DNA from: Arenicola marina | Lineage: Eukaryota; Annelida; Polychaeta; Arenicolidae | DNA: 64,000 nt | NCBI GenBank assembly: GCA_964019135.1 | Contig: OZ025257.1 | Span: 461,501 to 525,500, forward strand | Reading direction: 5' to 3' | Shown: piece by piece, positions 11,801 to 21,205 of the stretch | How the letters are laid out: every line of letters starts with the position of its first letter | Position numbering within the stretch: the stretch's first letter is position 1 | Position numbers and translations under genes: made by a program | Notes under the pieces: generated by a model | What the model saw: only the letters and a program-made list of their open reading frames with translations | Database searches by the model: none | Told to the model about the DNA's origin: nothing

Positions 11801-12520
11801 GGTGGACGGAGGGGGCGGGGCTTGTGGTCGTCAGGTCTCCCTCGACGACATTGGACGACTGAGGGGGCGGGGCTTGTGGTCGTCAGGTCTCCCTCCACGA
11901 CATGGTGGACTGAGGGGCCGGGGCTTGTGGTCGTCAGGTCTCCATCCACGACATGGTGGACTCCACGACATGGTGGACTGAGGGGGCGGGGCTTGTGGTC
12001 GTCAGGTCTCCCTCCACGACATTGGACGACTGAGGGGGCGGGGCTTGTGGTCGTCAGGTCTCCCTCCACGACATTGGACGACTGAGGGGGTGGGGGTGGA
12101 CACGACATTGGTGGACTGAGGGCGTGGGGCTTGTGGTCGTCAGGTCTCCATCCACGACATAGGTTGACTGACTGAGGGGGCGGCGCTTGTGGTCGTCAGG
12201 TCTCCATCCACGACATTGGTGGATTCAGGGGGCGGGGCTGGTGGTCGTCAGGTCTCCCTCCACGACATGGTGGACGGAGGGGGCGGGGCTTGTGGTCGTC
12301 AGGTCTCCATCCACCACATGGTGGACTGAGGGGGCGGGGCTTGTGGTCGTCAGGTCTCCCTCCACGACATTAGACGACTGAGGGGGCGGAGCTTGTGGTC
12401 GTCAGGTGTCCCTCCACGACATTGGACGACTGAGGGGGTGGGGGTGGACGACTGAGGGGGTCGTCAGGTATCCATCTACGACAATGGAGGACTGAGGGGG
12501 TAGGGTTTGTGGTCTCCATC
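5818..12520. repeat. 52-bp GC-box minisatellite, about 128 copies
   Basis: The unit contains CATCCACGACATTGGTGG, GAGGGGGCGGGGC and TTGTGGTCGTCAG. Units are 52 bp, with frequent 51-bp variants in which CATTGG becomes CATGG. Most units carry GGGGCGGGGC, a perfect Sp1/KLF GC box. Higher-order structure is clear: around 7470-8000 a 155-bp three-unit block recurs (landmarks at 7473, 7628, 7783; also 8906 and 9061). A variant with GTGGGGGTGGACACGACAT recurs at about 10940, 11130, 11420 and 12090. The open frames on both strands are short products of the repeat. The edges degenerate into flanking sequence. Confidence 0.97.
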
Positions 12521-12830
12521 AATCATTCTGATACCATCAAGTATTTTCCCTGCTACGTAAGATGCAGTTCGTTATTAACTGATCAAATGTCTCCCCTATG
12601 TCACAATTGTTTTTGCTTGATGACATTGCAGCCTTTGAACATGTATCAATCTCCATTATTCTCTCGCATTATCCACGAGGGGCGCCTTCGTGATCTGCAG
12701 CTCGTATGAACATTGACGTTCAACCTACTAAGAAAACCTTAGATAATATTAGTTTTATTGAACAATGTCTTTAGATGGCATTTATTGTGTTGATTTTTCA
12801 ATGCAGCAACGTGACAATGGGAGTCACAAT
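12521..12830. other. AT-richer spacer, no gene seen
   Basis: Single-copy sequence between the 52-bp and 18-bp arrays. I see no RNA gene, no strong motif and no credible exon. Confidence 0.5.
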
Positions 12831-14767
12831 GTGGAATAGTTTTGTCTGTGGCACAGTTACCGCCTGTGGAATGGTTCCAGTATGTGGAATAGCTCCTGTA
12901 TGTGGAGTAGCTTCTGTCTGTGGAATAGCTCCTGTCTGTGGAATAGTTCCAGTCTGTGGAGTAGCTCCTGTCTGTGGAATAGTTCCAGTCTGTGGAATAG
13001 TTCCAGTCTGTGGAGTAGCTCCTGTCTGTGGAATAGTTCCAGTCTGTGGAGTAGCTCCTGTCTGTGAAATAGCTCCTGTCTGTGGAATAGCTCCAGTCTG
13101 TGGAATAGCTCCTGTCTGTGGAATAGTTCCAGTCTGTGGAGTAGCTCCTGTCTGTGGAATAGTTCCAGTCTGTGGAATAGCTCCAGTCTGTGGAATAGTT
13201 CCAGTCTGTGGAGTAGCTCCAGTCTGTGGAACAGCTCCTGTCTGTGGAATAGCTCCAGTCTGTGGAATAGCTCCTGTTTGTGGAATAGTTCCAGTCTGTG
13301 GAGTAGCTCCTGTCTGTGGAATAGTTCCAGTCTGTGGAATAGCTCCAGTCTGTGGAATAGTTCCAGTCTGTGGAGTAGCTCCTGTCTGTGAAATAGCTCC
13401 TGTCTGTGGAATAGCTCCAGTCTGTGGAATAGCTCCTGTCTGTGGAATAGTTCCAGTCTGTGGAGTAGCTCCTGTCTGTGGAATAGTTCCAGTCTGTGGA
13501 GTAGCTCCTGTCTGTGGAATAGTTCCAGTCTGTGGAGTAGCTCCTGTCTGTGAAATAGCTCCTGTCTGTGGAATAGCTCCAGTCTGTGGAATAGCTCCTG
13601 TCTGTGGAATAGCTCCAGTCTGTGGAGTAGCTCCTGTCTGTGGAATAGTTCCAGTCTGTGGAGTAGCTCCTGTCTGTGGAATAGTTCCAGTCTGTGGAGT
13701 AGCTCCTGTCTGTGAAATAGCTCCTGTCTGTGGAATAGCTCCAGTCTGTGGAATAGCTCCTGTCTGTGGAATAGCTCCAGTCTGTGGAGTAGCTCCTGTC
13801 TGTGGAATAGTTCCAGTCTGTGGAGTAGCTCCTGTCTGTGGAATAGTTCCAGTCTGTGGAGTAGCTCCTGTCTGTGAAATAGCTCCTGTCTGTGGAATAG
13901 CTCCAGTCTGTGGAATAGTTCCAGTCTGTGGAATAGCTCCAGTCTGTGGAATAGTTCCAGTCTGTGGAGTAGCTCCTGTCTGTGGAATAGCTCCAGTCTG
14001 TGGAATAGCTCCAGTCTGTGGAATAGTTCCTGTCTGTGGAATAGCTCCAGTCTGTGGAATAGTTCCAGTCTGTGGAGTAGCTCCTGTCTGTGGAATAGCT
14101 CCAGTCTGTGGAATAGCTCCTGTCTGTGGAATAGCTCCAGTCTGTGGAATAGTTCCAGTCTGTGGAGTAGCTCCTGTCTGTGAAATAGCTCCAGTCTGTG
14201 GAATAGTTCCAGTCTGTGGAATAGCTCCAGTCTGTGGAATAGTTCCAGTCTGTGGAATAGCTCCTGTCTGTGGAATAGTTCCAGTCTGTGGAATAGCTCC
14301 TGTCTGTGGAATAGCTCCAGTCTGTGGAATAGTTTCAGTCTGTGGAGTAGCTCCAGTCTGTGGAACAGCTCCTGTCTGTGGAATAGCTCCTGTCTGTGGA
14401 ATAGCTCCAGTCTGTGGAATAGCTCCAGTCTGTGGAATAGCTCCAGTCTGTGGAATAGCTCCAGTCTGTGGAATAGTTCCAGTCTGTGGAGTAGCTCCTG
14501 TCTGTGGAATAGCTCCTGTCTGTGGAATAGCTCCTGTCTGTGGAATAGCTCCAGTCTGTGGAGTAGCTCCTGTCTGTGGAATAGCTCCAGTCTGTGGAGT
14601 AGCTCCTGTCTGTGGAATAGCTCCAGTCTGTGGAGTAGCTCCTGTCTGTGGAATAGCTCCAGTCTGTGGAATAGCTCCAGTCTGGAATAGTTCCACTCTG
14701 TGGAATAGCTCCCGGCTGTGGAATAGTTCCCACGGTAGAGCAGTTCACGTCCATGGAATAGTTCCCC
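12831..14767. repeat. 18-bp minisatellite (TGTGGAATAGCTCCAGTC), about 107 copies
   Basis: Units differ at a few fixed positions: AATAG/AGTAG, GCTCC/GTTCC, CCAGTC/CCTGTC and GGAAT/GAAAT. Because 18 is a multiple of three, the plus strand is open from 12775 to 14772 (665 residues, VCGIAP repeated) and the minus strand from 14696 to 12798 (632 residues, QTGAIP repeated). Neither looks constrained. The common variants change Ile to Val and Ala to Val on plus, and Ile or Ala to Thr on minus. A 2-bp loss near 14683 shifts the plus frame inside degenerate terminal units. I regard both frames as fortuitous, although the plus frame has an ATG and a short hydrophobic start outside the array. Confidence 0.93.
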
Positions 14768-16165
14768 CGTAAGGCAGATTATCTATAGACGAGTGACAAC
14801 ATCAAGTGTCACATCGATTTTCTGCGTCGAGATGCAGTAATAAATCTTTTTTTTTTCCTATTGTCTGCTTTCTTCGCATAAAATAATAGTAAACTGAGTG
14901 ATTAAAGGACAGAAAATTGGGGCCAGAGAGAGACTGATGGGGTGGGTGTTGGGGGATGGAGTGGCAGTGGGGGGCTAGGACTAAGCGCCCCGTTCCACCC
15001 AGGCGCCGCCGTCCTCCCCGCCAAGGTGTCTGAGTAAGGAGCACGTGGCCGGGGGCTGACGGGCTGCCCCGACCTGCGCACACATATCGAACACCCGAGC
15101 AAACAAGTAGGTTTAACGGATCGCTTTGATCGCGCAGGCCAGATAGCCATGGAGCTACATTACCCGAGGACTTCCTAAAGACCGGAGTCTACGGGCTACC
15201 GCAGCGACACCCAGCGGCCTGATCGGTCACCGCGCTACACACGCGGCTCGCTTCCGCCTCGCGACCAACCAACTCGTCAATATAATGCCATCCGCTTTCA
15301 TCCGCTATCCTAATGGCTGCACTTACATCACGTGTTGCGGCCATATACAACCGCAGGGATCTCTGTTTAATCGTAGAGCAGGATCCATCATTGTGAAAAG
15401 GGGATTGGGGCGTGGGGGAGCAGGCGGCTGGGGGGTAGGGCGGAGGACGGCGTGGGGGATGAGATATCGGAGGGGACAGGGGAGGGATTAGCCTGGGAGG
15501 CCGTCCCCCTAAGATGGGGCGGCCTCTGGGTGGGGGGGGGGGGGTGGGGGGGGATCCCCAATAAGTTCAGCTGGTAATGGAGCGGGTAGGGGTGGGGGGA
15601 ACGCTATGGGTATGAGTGGTAACAAAGGATGCATCAGTTTCGAAACTCAATACTCGGTCCGGCGGCACCCGCCATCTTGAAATATTTACATCCTACAAAA
15701 CTTTGCTTCTTGCCTTGTTGCAGGTAGACCTGTGTTGTCTGTGTGCACCGCCCACCAACTCTACCCTCCCCCCCAACCAATCCCCCTTTTCCCCAACTCC
15801 TGAGCCCCCCCCCCCCCTCCGCGGTTTCAATGTACTGTGTACAACGCCCCCCCCCCAAAAAAAACACACACACATCAATGTACTGTGAACCAATCAAACG
15901 GATTTCACCATGATCACTATCCTCTATTTTCGCCCACCCTGCTTATCGCCAGCCACAGCGCAGTATAAAACACAGTAACAGTAATGCCGTTATAATAAAT
16001 TAGTCAATTACTCAGGAGGTGGAGCGGCCCGCCCCGATGAATCACTAGCACAGTCTGAGACAATGGAGGATGTCACATGACCCGGCACGGAGCCCCATGT
16101 GGACCCCGTGTCCGGCGCCGGCGACACGCGAGCCCAGACCACGCTCCCCCACCCCGACTTTCTCC
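14768..16165. other. CpG-rich spacer with homopolymer tracts
   Basis: Single-copy sequence that is CpG-rich around 14990-15290. It holds CACGTG at 15042 and 15329, a G-run around 15531-15552 and a C-run around 15808-15821. A YY1-like CCGCCATCTTG lies at 15669-15679; on the minus strand it overlaps an ATG opening a 13-codon frame. Possible regulatory island. No credible protein or RNA gene. Confidence 0.5.
15669..15679 (-). promoter_or_regulatory. YY1-like site (CAAGATGGCGG on the minus strand)
   Basis: The sequence matches the strong YY1 consensus, built around the ATGG core. In animal promoters this motif often sits at or just downstream of the transcription start and can include the initiator ATG, as it does here (M-A-G-A-A-G, then a stop after 13 codons). 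Functional use is inferred. Confidence 0.4.
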
Positions 16166-19100
16166 CTGGCCATCCCTAGCACTAGCCATTCCCGCTCCTG
16201 TCATCCACCCCCCTGGCCATCCCCGCCCTGGCCATCCCTGCTCCTGTCATCCCCCGCCCTGGCCATCCCCCGCCCTGGCCACCCCCGCTCCTGTCATCCC
16301 CCGCCCTGGCCATCCCCGCTCCTGTCATCCACCCCCCTGGCTATCCCCGCCCTGGCCATCCCCGCCCTGGCTATCCCCCGCCCTGGCCATCCCCCGCCCT
16401 GGCCATCCCCGCCCTGGCCATCCCCGCCCTGGCCATCCCCGCTCCTGTCATCCCCCGCCCTGGCCATCCCCGCCCTAGCCATCCCCGCCCTGGCCATCCC
16501 CGCCCTGGCCATCCCCGCTCCTGTCATCCCCCGCCCTAGCCATCCCCGCCCTAGGCATCCCCGCCCTAGCCACCCCCCGCCCTGGCCATCCCCGCTCCTG
16601 TCATCCACCCCCCTGGCTATCCCCGCCCTGGCCATCCCCGCCCTGGCTATCCCCCGCCCTGGCCATCCCCCGCCCTGGACATCCCCGCCCTGGCCATCCC
16701 CGCCCTGGCCATCCCCGCTCCTGTCATCCCCCGCCCTGGTCATCCCCGCCCTAGCCATCCCCGCCCTGGCCATCCCCGTCTTGGCCATCCCCGCTCCTGT
16801 CATCCCCCGCCCTGGCCATCCCCGCCCTGGCCATCCCCGCCCTGGCCATCCCCGCCCTGGCCATCCCCGCTCCTGTCATCCCCCGCCCTAGCCATCCCCG
16901 CCCTAGCCATCCCCCGCCCTGGCCATCCCCGCCCTGGCCATCCCCGCCCTGGCCATCCCCCGCCCTAGCCATCCCCGCCCTGGCCATCCCCGCCCTAGCC
17001 ATCCCCCGCCCTGGCCATCCCCGCCCTGGCCATCCCCGCTCCTGTCATCCACCCCGCTGGCTATCCCCGCCCTGGCCATCCCCGCCCTGGCCATCCCCGC
17101 CCTGGCCATCCCCGCCCTGGCCATCCCCGCCCTGGCCATCCCCGCCCTAGCCATCCCCGCTCTGGCCATCCCCCGCCCTGGCCATCCCCCGCCCTGGCCA
17201 TCCCCGCCCTAGCCATCCCCGCCCTGGCCATCCCCGCCCTGGCTATCCCCGCCCTGGCCATCCCCGCCCTAGCCATCCGCGCCCTGGCCATCCCCCGCCC
17301 TGGCCATCCCCGCCCTGGCCATCCCCCGCCCTGGCCATCCCCGCCCTGGCCATCCACCGCCCTGGCCATCCCCGCCCTGGCCATCCCCGCCTGGCCATCC
17401 CCCGCCCTGGCCATCCCCGCTCCTGTCATCCACCCCCCTGGCTATCCCCGCCCTGGCCATCCCCGCCCTGGCCATCTCCGCCCTGGCCATCCCCGCCCTG
17501 GCCATCCCCGCCCTGGCCATCACCGCCCTAGCCATCCCCCGCCCTGGCCATCCCCCGCCCTGGCCATCCCCGCCCTGGCCATCCCCGCCCTAGCCATCCC
17601 CGCCCTAGCCATCCCCGCCCTGGCCATCCCCGCCCTGGCCATCCACACCCCTGGCTATCCCCGCCCTGGCCATCCCCGCCCTGGCCATCCCCGCCCTGGC
17701 CATCCCCGCCCTAGCCATCCCCGCCCTGGCCATCCCCGCCCTGGCCATCCCCGCCCTAGCCATCCCCGCCCTGGCCATCCTCGCCCTGGCCATCCCCGCC
17801 CTAGCCATTCCCGCCCTAGCCATCCCCGCCCTGGCCATTCCCCGCCCTGGCCATCCCCCGCCCTGGCCATTCCCCGCTCTGGCTATCCCCGCCCTGGCCA
17901 TCCCCGCCCTAGCCATCCCCGTCCTAGCCATCCCCGCCCTGGCCATCCCCCGCCCTGGCCATTCCCCGCCCTGGCCATCCCCCGCCCTGGCCATCCCCGC
18001 CCTGGCCATCCCCGCCCTAGCCATCCCCGTCCTAGCCATCCCCGCCCTGGCCATCCCCCGCCCTGGCCATCCCCGCCCTGGCCATCCCCCGCCCTGGCCA
18101 TCCCCGCCCTGGCCATCCCCGCCCTGGCCATCCCCCGCCCTGGCCATCCCCGCTCCTGTCATCCACCCCCCTGGCTATCCCGCCCTGGCCATCCCCGCCC
18201 TGGCCATCCCCGCCCTAGCCATCCCCGTCCTAGCCATCCCCGCCCTGGCCATCCCCCGCCCTGGCCATCCCCGCCCTGGCCATCCCCCGCCCTGGCCATC
18301 CCCGCCCTGGCCATCTCCGCCCTGGCCATCCCCGCCCTGGCCATCCCCGCCCTGGCCATCACCGCCCTAGCCATCCCCCGCCCTGGCCATCCCCCGCCCT
18401 GGCCATCCCCGCCCTGGCCATCCCCGCCCTAGCCATCCCCGCCCTAGCCATCCCCGCCCTGGCCATCCCCGCCCTGGCCATCCACCCCCCTGGCTATCCC
18501 CGCCCTGGCCATCCCCGCCCTGGCCATCCCCGCCCTGGCCATCCCCGCCCTAGCCATCCCCGCCCTGGCCATCCCCGCCCTGGCCATCCCCGCCCTAGCC
18601 ATCCCCGCCCTGGCCATCCCGCCCTAGCCATTCCCGCCCTAGCCATCCCCGCCCTGGCCATTCCCCGCCCTGGCCATCCCCCGCCCCTGGCCATTCCCCG
18701 CTCTGGCTATCCCCGCCCTGGCCATCCCCGCCCTAGCCATCCCGTCCTAGCCATCCCCGCCCTGGCCATCCCCCGCCCTGGCCATTCCCCGCCCTGGCCA
18801 TCCCCCGCCCTGGCCATCCCCGCCCTGGCCATCCCCGCCCTAGCCATCCCCGTCCTAGCCATCCCCGCCCTGGCCATCCCCCGCCCTGGCCATCCCGCCC
18901 TGGCCATCCCCCGCCCTGGCCATCCCCGCCCTGGCCATCCCCGCCCTGGCCATCCCCCGCCCTGGCCATCCCCGCTCCTGTCATCCACCCCCCTGGCTAT
19001 CCCCGCCCTGGCCATCCCCGCCCTGGCCATCCCCGCCCTAGCCATCCCCGTCCTAGCCATCCCCGCCCTGGCCATCCCCGCCCTGGCCATCCCCGCCCTG

Positions 19101-19600
19101 GCCATCCCCCGCCCTGGCCATCCCCGCCCTGGCCATCTCCGCCCTGGCCATCCCCGCCCTGGCCATCCCCGCCCTGGCCATCACCGCCCTAGCCATCCCC
19201 CGCCCTGGCCATCCCCCGCCCTGGCCATCCCCGCCCTGGCCATCCCCGCCCTAGCCATCCCCGCCCTAGCCATCCCCGCCCTGGCCATCCCCGCCCTGGC
19301 CATCCACCCCCCTGGCTATCCCCGCCCTGGCCATCCCCGCCCTGGCCATCCCCGCCCTGGCCATCCCCGCCCTAGCCATCCCCGCCCTGGCCATCCCCGC
19401 CCTGGCCATCCCCGCCCTAGCCATCCCCGCCCTGGCCATCCTCGCCCTGACCATCCCCGCCCTAGCCATTCCCGCCCTAGCCATCCCCGCCCTGGCCATT
19501 CCCCGCCCTGGCCATCCCCCGCCCTGCCATTCCCCGCTCTGGCTATCCCCGCCCTGGCCATCCCCGCCCTAGCCATCCCCGTCCTGGCCATCCCCGCCTT
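16166..19600. repeat. 15/16-bp C-rich minisatellite (CCATCCCCGCCCTGG), about 225 copies
   Basis: The 15-bp unit CCATCCCCGCCCTGG is mixed with a 16-bp form carrying one extra C and with TAGCCAT and CTCCTGTCATCCAC variants. The punctuating variant GCTCCTGTCATCCACC marks longer blocks: it lies at 17419, 18152 and 18974. CCATCTCCG lies at 17472 and 18311, with the shorter CCATCTCC again at 19133. Blocks of about 0.73-0.84 kb are therefore tandemly repeated. On the minus strand the unit gives runs GGGG and GGG separated by 1 and 7 nt, a G-quadruplex pattern. The frames (MARAG, GRGWP, AIPAL) are low-complexity by-products. Confidence 0.96.
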
Positions 19601-20424
19601 AGTCCCCAGACCCCCCCCCCACCCCCACCCCCATCCCCACCGCCAAACCCGGTCGCCCCAGCCTGACAAATGCAACTTTTTGTGCTGGCACCGACGACAC
19701 AAAACAAGGACTTCCCCCGCCAGACTGGCTCCGTGGCCTCGTACGGGTCACGTGATTCTGGCCGCAGCAGAAGGGGTGCGCGGGACTGAGCGAGCGGTGG
19801 GAGAGGACGGCCTTTGGGGTTTTCGCCCGCTGTACGAAATCGACGCCGCCTACTCGGCGTGGAGGGAGGGGTGTGAGGGCGTGAGGGGGTGAGGCGGGGG
19901 TGAGGGTGAAGCGGCGGGTAGGGGTGATTTGGAGCTGTCTAAGACGGTGTCTTTTACAAAGTACGGCCACTGCCAAAATAACATGAAGTTTTTTGCTGCA
20001 GAACAGTGGGAATTACCATAGAGCTTATCTCTGTCGCGGACAATTTCCTCAAATAGGCCTGTGATTTGGCAAGCGTCATGGCTCGCTAGGACGCAATGTC
20101 GCCCAAAGTACAACACTAGAAAGGTCAAATGATTACAGGGGTTGCAAAGTGACCTAAGGGGTGTAACCTGAGAGGTGACCTAGGAGAGGTGACCTGGGCT
20201 AGGTGACCTGGGAGAGGTGACCGGTCCTATGGCAGTGGTCCAATATGGCCGCCGCAAGGATAGTATTGATTATCTCAATCTTGATACAACTTGAGACAAT
20301 AGTGACATCATTGAGGACATGACGCATTGACAGGGATACCCGGACACTCACCTGCACATCCTCCCGTCCTCACACCCTGACACCCTCCCAGCCACCCACC
20401 CTCCCATCGCGACCGTATTCGGTG
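19601..20424. other. spacer with short GTGACC repeats
   Basis: Mostly single-copy sequence. It contains a C-run at about 19610-19640, CACGTG at 19749, and degenerate GAGGTGACCTGGG repeats at about 20150-20222. A GGCCGCC-containing motif lies at 20241-20256. I see no credible gene; the open minus frame at 19599-19976 has no ATG start. Confidence 0.5.
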
Positions 20425-20725
20425 GATCGGAAGCTGGTACATTGGAAGCTGGAGACACCGGAAGCTGGAAACGCCGGAATCTGGAGGAACCGGAAGCTGG
20501 AAGAACCGAAAGCTGGCACACCGGAAGCTGGCATACCGGAAGCTGGCACACGAGAAGCTGGCACACCGGAAGCTGCAGGCATCGGAAGCTGGAGGAACCG
20601 GTAGCTGGAGACGCGGGAAGCTGGAGACACCAGAAGCTGGCACAACGAAAGCTATAAATACCGGAAGCGGGCACATCGGAAGCTGGCACACCGGAAGCTG
20701 GAGACACCGGACGCTGGAGACCGAG
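20425..20725. repeat. 15-18-bp degenerate repeat (GGAAGCTGG core), about 18-20 copies
   Basis: GGAAGCTGGCACACC and GGAAGCTGGAGACACC units alternate with substitutions and small indels. All frames on both strands are by-products (SFRCASF, PEAGTPEAG). An older, more diverged array than its neighbours. Confidence 0.9.
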
Positions 20726-21205
20726 ATGGGTGTCGGGAACAAGGATGCGAGAGGTGTAGACTCGATCTGCATATTCCTGTGGAGTGTCGTCTTGGGAAGT
20801 TTGCTGTCTGATTGGTCTGCAGCTTGTGGCTAGCATACACAATGAACCCCCGACCACGCCAGCCCACAGCAGCCTTAACTCTTATTTGCATTCCGTTGCC
20901 GTCTGCCAGCTGCGGAATTAATCTCCATCGACAGAGGGCACTGTGATGCCTCCGCCGGCAATCTGAGAACCGGGTAGCGAGATTTAGTGTCTCATATTGC
21001 AGAGTCCAGGAAACGATTGAATAACGAGACGTTGACTTCTCGGATCACTTACACGCGTTGGGAGTCCAAGACTCCGCGAGAGTTCGAGGAGCGCCGTGCG
21101 ATTTGACAGCCAAGGTCAATCAATAATATCGGACATGGGCAGCATCCCTCAGTTATTGTGCCGTCTGGGTAGAAAAACGACAGCAAACATGTTCTAGGCT
21201 GTCCC
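20726..21205. other. spacer, no gene seen
   Basis: Single-copy sequence of mixed composition between the GGAAGCTGG array and the 60-bp repeat. Its last part (from 21153) contains the end of the minus-strand hexapeptide frame. Confidence 0.45.

Noticed and set aside
12775-14772. 665-residue plus-strand frame of VCGIAP repeats as a Cys-rich secreted protein
   Set aside because: Repeat variants are replacements, the frame shifts inside the terminal units, and the minus strand is equally open. Nothing favours it over a stop-free satellite.
19599-19976. 125-residue minus frame beside the 15-bp array
   Set aside because: Its only start is TTG, it ends in Gly/Val low complexity, and it has no recognisable domain.
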